From: an uncultured bacterium
GTDB lineage: Bacteria; Bacteroidota; Bacteroidia; Chitinophagales; Chitinophagaceae
Assembly (NCBI GenBank): GCA_903834825.1
Contig: CAILKQ010000102.1
Location: forward strand, 1-54,750
DNA: 54,750 bases
Reading direction: 5' to 3'
Shown here: piece by piece, positions 43,256 to 51,402 of the stretch
Position numbering within the stretch: position 1 is the first letter of the stretch
Layout of the letters: each line of letters opens with the position of its first letter
The notes under the pieces: generated by a model
Told to the model about the DNA's origin: nothing
The model's database searches: none
Seen by the model: only the letters and a program-made list of their open reading frames with translations
Program-made: the position numbers and the translations under genes

Positions 43256-43954
43256 ATGAAAAAGACAACTATTTTAGCCTTTTTGATGGTAACAGTGTTG
43301 CCGATTGCCAGCTATTTGTTCGTCAGCAACCTGAGCAAGGATGCCATTAAAATGCCACGCCGTTATTTTTATGATACCGTTGTGGTTAAAATAGAAAAAG
43401 GAAAAAAAATCAATGATACCGTTTGGCACAAGGTCAGGCCTTTCAAACTCAAGAACCAGTTTGGAAAAGAAGTGGGCCTGGAAGATTGGGGTGGGAAAAT
43501 CATCATTGCAGATTTCTTTTTTACATCCTGCCCTTCGATCTGCCCCAAGCTTACCCGCAACATGAAGAAGTTGCAGACGGCATTCAAGAAAACCGATTCC
43601 TTGGTAAGGTTTGTATCCTTTACCGTTGATCCAGTGCGCGATACCGTTCAGGCCCTGAAAGCCTATGGTGATAAATTTGGCATCGACCATGATACCTGGT
43701 TCATGTTGACAGGAGACAGAAACGAGCTGTACGATATTGCCCTGAATGAATTCAAGGCCTCCATCGCCTCCAATGGAAACATCGACACAGGCGTCATCCA
43801 TACAGACCGGTTCTTTCTTTTGGACAAGGAAAGGGTGGTAAGGGGATGGTACAGTGGCCTTGACAGTGTCAATTTGGACAAGCTCATCAAGGATGTGGTG
43901 CTCCTGAACATGGAGCGCGACAAAAAGAAAAAAAGAAATCTATTTAGAAAATAA
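43256..43954 (+). CDS. sco: SCO1/SenC family copper chaperone
   Basis: This 232-residue protein has an N-terminal membrane anchor (5-24) and a periplasmic thioredoxin-fold SCO domain. Copper ligands C92-x3-C96 and H182 are all present, along with the D-P-x-R-D-T region. SCO proteins deliver copper to the CuA site of oxidase subunit II. It follows the terminator-like hairpin, so it may depend on read-through or a weak promoter of its own. The DUF420 gene follows after 17 bases. Confidence 0.95.
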   Translation: MKKTTILAFLMVTVLPIASYLFVSNLSKDAIKMPRRYFYDTVVVKIEKGKKINDTVWHKVRPFKLKNQFGKEVGLEDWGGKIIIADFFFTSCPSICPKLTRNMKKLQTAFKKTDSLVRFVSFTVDPVRDTVQALKAYGDKFGIDHDTWFMLTGDRNELYDIALNEFKASIASNGNIDTGVIHTDRFFLLDKERVVRGWYSGLDSVNLDKLIKDVVLLNMERDKKKKRNLFRK

Positions 43955-43971
43955 AGCAAAAAACAAGCACC

Positions 43972-44514
43972 ATGTTACCTGCAAGCATTCAAAAAAACGA
44001 CAAGAGAGCCAGTCTGCTCATCATTTTATTTTCAATCATCGTTTTTGTAGCGGTTGTTTTCCTCTCCAAAATCAAAGTTGAATTGGAGCTTCCTTTTAAC
44101 GTTCACTTGTTTGCACAGATCAATGCCGCCATCAATACTGTCGTGTCATTTTTGTTGCTGGTAGGGCTTCTGGCTGTGAAGCGTGGACGCTATGCATTGC
44201 ACAAGAAAGTGATGATGACCTCCATGGTGCTTTCGCTCTTGTTCCTCGTCTCCTATATTTGTCATCACCTCTTATCTGATTCAACCGTATTTGGTGGTGA
44301 AGGAACCATCCGGTATGTCTATTATTTTATCCTCATCACCCATATCATCCTTGCTGCAATCATTCTTCCCTTTATTCTTTTTACTTCTTACAGGGCGTTG
44401 GTGGCGGAATTTACTGCGCATAAAAAGTTGGCAAGAATCACATGGCCCATCTGGTTCTATGTGTCTGTGACTGGTGTAATTGTTTACCTGATGATCAGTC
44501 CATACTACGGGTAA
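43972..44514 (+). CDS. DUF420 membrane protein, CtaM-like oxidase assembly factor
   Basis: This 180-residue polytopic membrane protein has about five helices and matches DUF420. Conserved His residues appear in H-H-L-L-S-D and T-H-I-I-L. A homologue in Firmicutes (CtaM) is needed for oxidase maturation, which fits its place directly after sco. It is convergent with the alkyltransferase-like gene, whose stop lies nine bases beyond. Confidence 0.88.
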   Translation: MLPASIQKNDKRASLLIILFSIIVFVAVVFLSKIKVELELPFNVHLFAQINAAINTVVSFLLLVGLLAVKRGRYALHKKVMMTSMVLSLLFLVSYICHHLLSDSTVFGGEGTIRYVYYFILITHIILAAIILPFILFTSYRALVAEFTAHKKLARITWPIWFYVSVTGVIVYLMISPYYG

Positions 44515-44523
44515 GGAGATTTG

Positions 44524-44892
44524 CTACAATTCTTTTTCAGGATCCCAGTAACGCTGGGCAAATTCAACTACCTTATCGTTGATGACAGCTACGCCATCTT
44601 TTTCGAGGAGTTCTTGCATAAGGGTTGGTGTTTGAAAATGATGTTTCCCTGTGAGCATCCCATTGCGGTTGACCACCCGTTGCGCAGGTATGGGTGGATC
44701 TACACCATGCGAGGCATTCATTGCCCAGCCTACCATTCTTGATGAAAGGCCTGATCCAAGGTATTTGGCAATGGCGCCATAGTTGGTAACCCTTCCCCCT
44801 GGAATCTGTCGGACAACATCGAAAACGTCTTCAAAAAAATTTCTTGGAGATGGTGGGACAGCAGCTTCTTTAGTAGGCAGATTTTTTTTCAT
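44524..44892 (-). CDS. Alkyltransferase-like protein (MGMT family, Cys replaced)
   Basis: This 122-residue protein has the MGMT/Ada C-terminal fold: a V-x-Q-I-P-x-G-R-V helix start and G-A-I-A-K, then the region that normally reads P-C-H-R-V. Here it reads P-A-Q-R-V, so the reactive cysteine is Ala. Such ATL proteins bind O6-alkylguanine and flag it for nucleotide excision repair instead of repairing it. The ATG at 44892 is chosen; it lies inside the end of the upstream DUF5522 gene, overlapping it by 23 bases. A TTG at 44898 is also possible. Confidence 0.9.
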   Translation of the reverse strand: MKKNLPTKEAAVPPSPRNFFEDVFDVVRQIPGGRVTNYGAIAKYLGSGLSSRMVGWAMNASHGVDPPIPAQRVVNRNGMLTGKHHFQTPTLMQELLEKDGVAVINDKVVEFAQRYWDPEKEL

Positions 44893-45073
44893 GCTCAAAA
44901 CTACTTCTCAGTTCTGTTCTTTTCGGTTCAGGAACGTTGACATGGTTGTAAGGGCAGTTGAGGCAACCATTTCCACAACAGTTTCCATTGTCCAGGTGGT
45001 ATTTGGCAGTGAGCACCATATACCCTTGTTCATTGTAGTAAAAATGCTCACCTTCAATCAGTTTCTTTTTCAT
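44870..45073 (-). CDS. DUF5522 protein, small Cys-rich
   Basis: This 67-residue protein matches the DUF5522 family. The core is N-C-C-G-N-G-C-L-N-C-P-Y, four cysteines that could bind a metal, preceded by Y-x-Y-N-E-x-G-Y-M-V-L-T. The function is unknown. It overlaps the trmB gene by 20 bases at its start and the ATL gene by 23 bases at its end, a sign of a tightly coupled operon. Confidence 0.85.
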   Translation of the reverse strand: MKKKLIEGEHFYYNEQGYMVLTAKYHLDNGNCCGNGCLNCPYNHVNVPEPKRTELRSSFEHEKKSAY

Positions 45074-45794
45074 CCTTTAATCTTTCAATTAACGCAGTTT
45101 CAATTTCTCTTACCATTGTTGAAAGACGTTCATCTTTTGTTGGGTCGAGCAAGCAAGGTATTGCAAATTTCAGGAAATGAATCCTTTTGCTGTTTGCAAT
45201 ATCAAGCTCTTCATAATGTGTTTTGATCAGCAGCTCCTCATTTTGTTTAGAATCCCTGCTGATATCATCAGTTTCTTCCACCAAAGTCAATCCGTAAAGT
45301 TCAATCACCAATTTTGTAAACTGAAACAATACCGGAGAGTCCGTCTTTAGGTTGATATAACCACCGGGCTTGAGGATTTGTTGATATTTTCTGAGAAATT
45401 CTGGATGGGTGAGCCGACGGTTTGATTTTGATATGCGCAATTGCGGATCCGGGAAGGGAAGCCAGATCTCGTCAACCTCTCCTGCTGAGAAATAATTGTT
45501 GACCATACCAATCTGCGAACGGATAAAAGCAACATTTTTCATTCCTGCCTGCAAAGATTTTTTGGCTCCCACCCAGATGCGGTTGCCCTTTACATCAATG
45601 CCAATCAGGTTTTTGTTTGGGTGCAATGTTGCCAGACCAATCGAGTATTCGCCTTTTCCACAGGCCAGTTCAAGGACGATGGGGTTGGCATTGTTGAACC
45701 GTTCATGCCATTTCCCCGAAGTATTTTCGGGATACTGCAACACATGGTCGAAGGCGGCGATTTCAGCAAAGCGAATCAGTTTTTTTTGTCCCAT
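45054..45794 (-). CDS. trmB: tRNA (guanine-N7)-methyltransferase
   Basis: This 246-residue class I SAM-dependent methyltransferase modifies G46 of tRNA. The SAM loop is L-E-L-A-C-G-K-G-E-Y-S near residue 38. The motif L-P-F-P-D-P-Q-L-R (the P-D-P-W-x-K equivalent) lies near 113, with H-P-E-F-L further on. The PDP motif keeps the catalytic Asp. It starts at an ATG nine bases behind a TAnnTTTG box and heads the trmB-DUF5522-ATL operon. Confidence 0.94.
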   Translation of the reverse strand: MGQKKLIRFAEIAAFDHVLQYPENTSGKWHERFNNANPIVLELACGKGEYSIGLATLHPNKNLIGIDVKGNRIWVGAKKSLQAGMKNVAFIRSQIGMVNNYFSAGEVDEIWLPFPDPQLRISKSNRRLTHPEFLRKYQQILKPGGYINLKTDSPVLFQFTKLVIELYGLTLVEETDDISRDSKQNEELLIKTHYEELDIANSKRIHFLKFAIPCLLDPTKDERLSTMVREIETALIERLKDEKETD

Positions 45795-45803
45795 AGCAGG
45801 TTA

Positions 45804-45811
45804 CAAAGGTA
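45804..45811 (-). promoter_or_regulatory. -7 box in front of trmB
   Basis: On the minus strand the octamer is TACCTTTG (exact TAnnTTTG), ending nine bases before the trmB ATG, so the 5' leader would be very short. Confidence 0.5.
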
Positions 45812-45944
45812 AACCAGCTTTGCATCAATAGCATCTACTTCTTTTTCAACATTGGTGAAACCACCCGTTTTTAAGGTGAATAATCTCTTTAATTCCTGTT
45901 GATTTTCTCTTTACAGGCTTTGGGAGGCATCTTAGTTTTACACC

Positions 45945-45965
45945 GCAACAGCAAACAACTGTTGC
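45945..45965 (+). repeat. Hairpin in the presumed 5' leader of the small secreted protein gene
   Basis: GCAACAG (45945-45951) and CTGTTGC (45959-45965) form a perfect 7-bp stem with a seven-base loop, 48 bases before the ATG at 46014. It lies just downstream of a TAGTTTTA box, so it would be at the start of the mRNA. It could protect or regulate the transcript. Confidence 0.45.
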
Positions 45966-46013
45966 CTGGCGCGATACCCCGGGCTTATTTTAAAAACCAA
46001 TAAAATCAATTGT

Positions 46014-46325
46014 ATGAAAAAAGTGATTCTATCAGCAGCAATGATGTTTGCCGCATTTCTGACACAGGCAGCTGTTGGCAAACAAATGGATGAGGTAAAG
46101 CTCAAGCCAGGTGAAGAAAAGGTGAGTACTGTTTGCTGGGGCGATGAAGCATCCCCTGTAAAAGAGGCTTTGTGCACGATAACAATGAAAGGAAGAATCG
46201 ATCTCGGACCCATTGAGGCAGAAGTGAGTTGTACAACTTCAGCAACCACCTGCGAAGCGGCAACCGTCAGCGCTATCAACTGCCTTTCGGCAGCGATAAA
46301 GGCCGTGCGCACGGTCATCATGTAA
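46014..46325 (+). CDS. Small secreted Cys-containing protein, function unknown
   Basis: This 103-residue protein has a signal peptide (1-20, cleavage after A-A-V-G or nearby) and a short mature part with five cysteines spread over the last 65 residues. These include S-C-T-T-S-A-T-T-C-E. I do not recognise the family. Odd cysteine number and the T/A-rich end suggest a disulfide-stabilised or processed product. A structured leader with a 7-bp stem precedes it. The next gene is a GLPGLI protein 46 bases on, so they may be cotranscribed. Confidence 0.6.
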   Translation: MKKVILSAAMMFAAFLTQAAVGKQMDEVKLKPGEEKVSTVCWGDEASPVKEALCTITMKGRIDLGPIEAEVSCTTSATTCEAATVSAINCLSAAIKAVRTVIM

Positions 46326-46371
46326 ACCAAGCCAGGGGTATTGCGTCATTTTTCACTTAAAATAAATTACC

Positions 46372-47118
46372 ATGAAAATTTACCTATTGATATGCAGTGT
46401 TGCGATGTTGGGATTTGTAAACGCACAAATTACAACCATGTTCGTTTACGAAGGGAAGTTCAACAGCAGTTTTGGAAGGGCAGACAATTTCAGGCAATTC
46501 AAGGGAACCTTGGTTGTATCAGGAGACAGGTCCTTGTTTACCATGAAAGAAATAGGGGTACACCTTGCGGCTGTGCAGGGAAACAATATTGACCTCAGGC
46601 CAGACAGCCTGTTTACTGTATTCAAAGATGTTGAATCCAATTCTTTGTTGTTTGAGTTTTCTGATTTGAACCAGCGAACCCATCTTTTTGCAGATACATT
46701 GTTTCCTATGGATTGGAAAACCAGTGAAGAACAAAGATCGATCGGGGGCATCCCTTGCCTGAAGGCAGTGACGCAGTTTAAGGGAAGAGGGTATACGGCT
46801 TGGTATGCCCCCACGATCACCATTCCAGATGGGCCATGGAAACTGGGAGGCTTGCCAGGATTGATTTTGGAAGCCTATGACGATGAAGACAATTGGCACA
46901 TGACCTTTGTTTCCAAACAGGAAGTACAGGGCTTTGACCAGGACCATTTTTTAGCGGCCATGAAAAAAGGGACAGAGGGGTTTCCTGCATTTGCCGCGCA
47001 GGTAAAAAAAATATTCAGCAGGCTGGAAGCAGCCTTGGGTGCGCAATCCTCTGCGAACTGCGTGGATTGCCAGACCAAGTCTGTAATAAAATTCCATTCC
47101 TGGGAAAAGATCGATTGA
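46372..47118 (+). CDS. GLPGLI family secreted protein
   Basis: This 248-residue Bacteroidota exported protein has a signal peptide (about 1-18). The name-giving motif is present as G-G-L-P-G-L-I-L-E-A near residue 160. The family is secreted or outer-membrane associated and typically encoded beside a TonB-dependent receptor; its role is unknown. The next gene, an outer-membrane barrel protein, starts one base after its stop, so translation is coupled. A C-x2-C pair (C-V-D-C) lies near the C-terminus. Confidence 0.88.
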   Translation: MKIYLLICSVAMLGFVNAQITTMFVYEGKFNSSFGRADNFRQFKGTLVVSGDRSLFTMKEIGVHLAAVQGNNIDLRPDSLFTVFKDVESNSLLFEFSDLNQRTHLFADTLFPMDWKTSEEQRSIGGIPCLKAVTQFKGRGYTAWYAPTITIPDGPWKLGGLPGLILEAYDDEDNWHMTFVSKQEVQGFDQDHFLAAMKKGTEGFPAFAAQVKKIFSRLEAALGAQSSANCVDCQTKSVIKFHSWEKID

Positions 47119-47119
47119 A

Positions 47120-49474
47120 ATGAAGATCCGGTCATTGGTGGTGATGGGATGTTTGTTGCAGGCTTGTTTTTTGTTTGCATCGGTTCACCGGTTGAGCCTG
47201 GATACCATTCCGCCAGGAAGAAATATAGGGGAGCTTCCTGGCATTGTGATCAAGCGCAACCAGCCCATGGCCAAGGCCAGTGGGGATACCTTGCTGTTTG
47301 ATGCGAAAAGGTATTTGAACCCCGAAGCATTCAGGCTGGAAGACCTTGTAAAGAACATACCTGGGTTTCGTGTGGATGACAATGGCCGGATCTATTTCAA
47401 TGGAAAGGAAATCAGCAGGATCATGGTTGATGGGGATGATCTTGCAGGAGAACAATATAAACTCTTGTCCAGAAACCTGAAGGCTTTGATGGTAGACAGC
47501 CTTCAGGTTATCCAAGGCCATGAAAAAAACAGGTTATTGCGAACATTCGGCAACAAAGATGCCATCGCCCTTAACCTGCTTATCAAAAAATCATTCCTTG
47601 GAAAGACCAGCGGGAACCTGATGCTTTCAAGAGGAATGTCTCAATATGGTGAGGCTGATGCAGAACTGATCAGGCTCGCAAAAAAAGCAAAACAATTGTG
47701 CTTTGTCAATACCAACAATACAGGCGCCAATGGCGTAACTGACAGGGGAAATGAAATGCAGGGAAACGATCGGGGTGTTTATCGGGTATGGCCTTTTGAC
47801 CCAATTTATGCAGGCACTGGTCCCAATCTCCCCCCAGCGTATGTCAACATCAACAGTGACAAAAGCCTTGCTTTCATTTCCTCTTTGGTATTGTCTGCCC
47901 GTGCCAAACTCAGTTTAACGGCTACTGCCATGCAAAACGAAAACAGCAGGATCGGTTCCAGCAGCACTTCCTATCATATCCCGGGTGCTGAAAAGTTCAA
48001 CCTGAGCACAAGCACCAATTATCTGCAACAGGCAACCAAGGGAAACCTGCGCATGAACCTGGAAATGGACAAAGGAGGCAACAGGCTTTCCTCTTTTCGT
48101 TTGTCTGTTAGCAAGGGCCAAGTACACACGGTACAACAGGCAGACCGAAGGGGGATTACAACTGCGGTTAGCAATGCCAATGATCGGCTGCACCAATTCA
48201 ACCTTTTTGCTGTGCACCACGCCTCCTGGAAACTGAGCCCCAGCGCCCTGCTGCAGGTCGATACCCGGGTTGCCTTAGACCGAAACAGGGACCAGCTCCA
48301 GGCATCATTTTTATCGGATAGCCTGCTTGCATTTTTCGTTGACCAGCTTTTTATCCATCACGGGAAAATGGCGGGCACTGATCTTGTCATCATCAAGCAG
48401 AAGAGTCAGTTCAATGCCAGGGCGGGTATCAATGCTTCTGTTGAGTCAATAACTTCTGCAGTTGGAACCCAGGCCATCTCATTGCAGCTGGCAAAATATT
48501 ATCCTTATCTGTCGATTGTCCGGCGGCATTCAAAAAGACTATCCACCACCTTCAATGCGGCAGCAGGAACAGCCTTGGTCAGAAGCGACGCCATCAACAG
48601 GCATACATTCATCTTTCACCTGGAGGAAAAATGGGCATGGCAGAAAAAGCCTACAACACAATACCGGCTGGGCATTGCCTTGGCCAAAAAACCTTCAACA
48701 ATCCGTTCATGGCATGCTACCCCCCTTTTTGTTGAAAACACCAAGAGAAATGGCATGGCCAATCTTGCCATTCCTTTATCGGTAGGTGTGGAAATGGGCG
48801 CCACCCAAATGGATTTGTACAAGGGTTTTGTATTGTCTGTGACAGCCAATGCAAATATGTTGCGCAATGATTATGGAATGGCAACGGCTGTTGGCAATGT
48901 TGTTGATTCCCTTTCTTGGTTTGTCATCCCTTTGCAGTGCAACCTCATCCTCAATGCACAGGTTGAGCAGTTCATTCACACCCTGAAACTGAAATATATT
49001 GTGCAGGCCAATGGGATGCAGAGCCAGCGGCCGCAACAGTTGAATGGGAAGGTTTTTGCTTCCACCATGAACAGCCTTGGCTTTGAACAAAGGATGGTGA
49101 GCAACTGGAAAGGATGGTTCAATGCTGAGCTGCATTATGGGCTGCAACGAAATCGTTTTATCAGTTTGTCTAATTTGACTTCGACCACAAAGAAGATTGT
49201 CTATGGCATCTCGACAACGCTTCGGTTCAGCACCCACCTGTTTGCCCATGTTCAATACAGGGTGCAGCGATTTGAAGGGGGTCAATCTTTTGAGATGCTG
49301 GACGGCGTGATCAAAGCAGTGTTGAGCCCCCGATGGCGCTGCTCCCTTGCCCTGAACAACCTGATGAACCATCGCTATTTTGAACTGCTCAATGCTTCTC
49401 CTTATGGCCATGACCGTTTCACCCAGCAGCTCAATGGAAGACAGGTATTGCTCGGTGTCAATTGGGGATTTTGA
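47120..49474 (+). CDS. TonB-dependent receptor-like outer-membrane barrel protein (GLPGLI partner)
   Basis: This 784-residue protein has a signal peptide (about 1-21), a plug-like domain (about 52-155; D-L-V-K-N-I-P-G-F, G-K-E-I-S-R-I-M-V-D-G) and a long beta-barrel with alternating aromatic ends. The last residue is Phe, typical of outer-membrane barrels. No carboxypeptidase-regulatory domain precedes the plug, unlike SusC. It starts one base after the GLPGLI stop, so the two work together, perhaps in export or uptake of an unknown ligand. The convergent GHL10 gene stops one base after it. Confidence 0.87.
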   Translation: MKIRSLVVMGCLLQACFLFASVHRLSLDTIPPGRNIGELPGIVIKRNQPMAKASGDTLLFDAKRYLNPEAFRLEDLVKNIPGFRVDDNGRIYFNGKEISRIMVDGDDLAGEQYKLLSRNLKALMVDSLQVIQGHEKNRLLRTFGNKDAIALNLLIKKSFLGKTSGNLMLSRGMSQYGEADAELIRLAKKAKQLCFVNTNNTGANGVTDRGNEMQGNDRGVYRVWPFDPIYAGTGPNLPPAYVNINSDKSLAFISSLVLSARAKLSLTATAMQNENSRIGSSSTSYHIPGAEKFNLSTSTNYLQQATKGNLRMNLEMDKGGNRLSSFRLSVSKGQVHTVQQADRRGITTAVSNANDRLHQFNLFAVHHASWKLSPSALLQVDTRVALDRNRDQLQASFLSDSLLAFFVDQLFIHHGKMAGTDLVIIKQKSQFNARAGINASVESITSAVGTQAISLQLAKYYPYLSIVRRHSKRLSTTFNAAAGTALVRSDAINRHTFIFHLEEKWAWQKKPTTQYRLGIALAKKPSTIRSWHATPLFVENTKRNGMANLAIPLSVGVEMGATQMDLYKGFVLSVTANANMLRNDYGMATAVGNVVDSLSWFVIPLQCNLILNAQVEQFIHTLKLKYIVQANGMQSQRPQQLNGKVFASTMNSLGFEQRMVSNWKGWFNAELHYGLQRNRFISLSNLTSTTKKIVYGISTTLRFSTHLFAHVQYRVQRFEGGQSFEMLDGVIKAVLSPRWRCSLALNNLMNHRYFELLNASPYGHDRFTQQLNGRQVLLGVNWGF

Positions 49475-51145
49475 TCAGTTGACAGGAATGATTTGTTGTT
49501 CACTTTCGTTGCCAGTACGGTCTACTGCAGTAACCATGATGTTTTTCAAGCTTGACGTTTTGCCTGCAAGGTCTGCAGAGAGCAGCTGAAGGGAAGCATT
49601 CAGTTGATGTTTACCCATGATGGTATATTCCCACCTGTTGTCGTACTGTGCATAGAGGATCCAGCTGGCAGCATCCTTGTCTTTGGAAGACCATTGGACG
49701 TTGAGTTTGTCTTTGCTCTTGTTCATGGCAACCTGCGGTGAAGCAGGAGCAATGTTGTCAAGCCAAGGGCTGGCCGGAACCAGTGCAGGAATGCTATAAG
49801 GGCCAGCCTTCAATTCCTTGGTGAGGGTTGGATTTTTGGTCAAGGATGAAACGCTCCAGTGCACGGCACCCATGCTTTTGGGCAACATGCTGCGGGTGAG
49901 GTTGATCTCGTCCAGCACTTCTTTGTTGTTGGTGACCCCACTCTTGTTGGTGCCAATGCTGATGCCAGGCCAGAGGTGGCGTTGCAGCGTGTTTTCACTC
50001 TGCCACCAGCCCAGCAAGTCTGGAAATGCCTGTCCCTGCTTGTTGATGGGCCAGTAGAGCTGGGGGGTAAAATAATCAATCCAGCCTTTGTTCAGCCAAA
50101 GTTTGGCATCTGCATAGAGCTTTTCGTATTGGTCAAATCCAGTTACTGTAGATGGATAGCCAGGGCGCCAGATGCCAAAAGGGCTGAGGCCAAACTTGAC
50201 ATGTTTTTTTTCCTGTTTGATCTCAGCATAAAGCCTTTCAATCAGTTTGTTGACGCCATCCCTTCTCCAATCTCCCCTGGAAAGCCTGCCTCCGCTGTTG
50301 ATATAGTCATTCCAGCTCTTGTCGTCCGGAAAATCCTTGTCGCCGTTGTAGGAAGGGTAGGGATAAAAATAATCGTCAAAATGAATCCCGTCTACGTCGT
50401 AGCGTTTTACAATGTCCATCACCACCCTGGAAGTATGGTCCTGTGTGGCCTTCATCGCAGGATCCATCCACCAGTATCCTTCTTTCAACAGGTAAACCCG
50501 CTCCGGATTGGTGCGAACCACTGATCTTTTGCTGATCTCTTTGCCTGTGGTATGGTGTGCGCGGTAAGGATTCAGCCAGGCATGCAGTTCCATGCCCCGT
50601 TTGTGGGACTCTTCAATCCAGAAGGTCAGGGGATCGTAAAATGGCATCGGCGCCCTGTCTTGTTGCCCAGTAAGGAAATAAGACCAGGGCTCAATATCGC
50701 TTTTGTACAGGGCATCTGCCTGCGGACGCACCTGAAAAATCACCGCATTGAACTTGTTTTCCTGAAGATAATTCAGGATGCCCAGGGCCTCTGTTTTTTG
50801 CTCTTCTGTAGATAGGCCGGGTTTGCTGGGCCAGTTGATGTTGGCCACTGTGGCAATCCATGCAGCCCTGAATTCGCGCAAAGGCGATACCACAGGTTTA
50901 TAGGGTGTTTTTTGTATGGGTGGAGTTGTCTGTTTGGTGGCCGCAGTACTGTGTTTTGGCTTGGCCACTTCCTCATTGGGTGCCTTGACTGGTGCCTTTG
51001 GTTTTACTGCAGGGGCCTGGGTAATTTCCTCAACCGTGGTAGCCCTGTAGGGGAAGAGCTTGTCGTTGATTTTATTGAAAAAAGCGCAGCTGTTGAAGAG
51101 GATGGATACAAGAAGAAGGGTAAGGACGGATGAAACGTGTCGCAT
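49475..51145 (-). CDS. GHL10-family glycoside hydrolase-like lipoprotein
   Basis: This 556-residue lipoprotein (lipobox F-N-S-C, Cys20) has a Pro/Lys-rich linker to about residue 85. A family 10-like TIM barrel (GHL10, PF02638) follows. The barrel opens with R-A-A-W-I-A-T-V-A-N-I-N-W-P and contains the carboxylate strand G-I-H-F-D-D-Y-F-Y-P. The C-terminal region is an immunoglobulin-like domain. Related proteins such as YngK are thought to act on glycans or peptidoglycan. The substrate is unknown. It converges on the OMP gene and lies 257 bases from the divergent SusC start. Confidence 0.88.
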   Translation of the reverse strand: MRHVSSVLTLLLVSILFNSCAFFNKINDKLFPYRATTVEEITQAPAVKPKAPVKAPNEEVAKPKHSTAATKQTTPPIQKTPYKPVVSPLREFRAAWIATVANINWPSKPGLSTEEQKTEALGILNYLQENKFNAVIFQVRPQADALYKSDIEPWSYFLTGQQDRAPMPFYDPLTFWIEESHKRGMELHAWLNPYRAHHTTGKEISKRSVVRTNPERVYLLKEGYWWMDPAMKATQDHTSRVVMDIVKRYDVDGIHFDDYFYPYPSYNGDKDFPDDKSWNDYINSGGRLSRGDWRRDGVNKLIERLYAEIKQEKKHVKFGLSPFGIWRPGYPSTVTGFDQYEKLYADAKLWLNKGWIDYFTPQLYWPINKQGQAFPDLLGWWQSENTLQRHLWPGISIGTNKSGVTNNKEVLDEINLTRSMLPKSMGAVHWSVSSLTKNPTLTKELKAGPYSIPALVPASPWLDNIAPASPQVAMNKSKDKLNVQWSSKDKDAASWILYAQYDNRWEYTIMGKHQLNASLQLLSADLAGKTSSLKNIMVTAVDRTGNESEQQIIPVN

Positions 51146-51363
51146 GGAGTTGGTTTTGTTGCAAATTACTGCAGTATTGGCAAAAAGCCCTTGTGTTGGC
51201 GATTGATTTAACAGACATGAGGCAATCCATTTTATGCGTCAACATCGATAAGGATGTATTTCTAATTTTTATTGAGATGGAATTTCTAAAGGCATGGTAA
51301 ACAAATTTTCTCTTGTTTTAACCCGATTTTAACAGTTCGATGGTATTATTGATTGATTTATGT

Positions 51364-51371
51364 TAAATTTA
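51364..51371 (+). promoter_or_regulatory. Putative -7 box of the susC gene
   Basis: TAAATTTA matches five of six defined positions of TAnnTTTG and lies 31 bases before the susC ATG. TTG triplets at 51349 and 51353 are too close for a standard -33 box. The rest of the 257-base gap to the GHL10 start shows no operator I can name. Confidence 0.35.
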
Positions 51372-51402
51372 GAAGGTAAAGTTTCACTCTTAAAAATACT
51401 GT

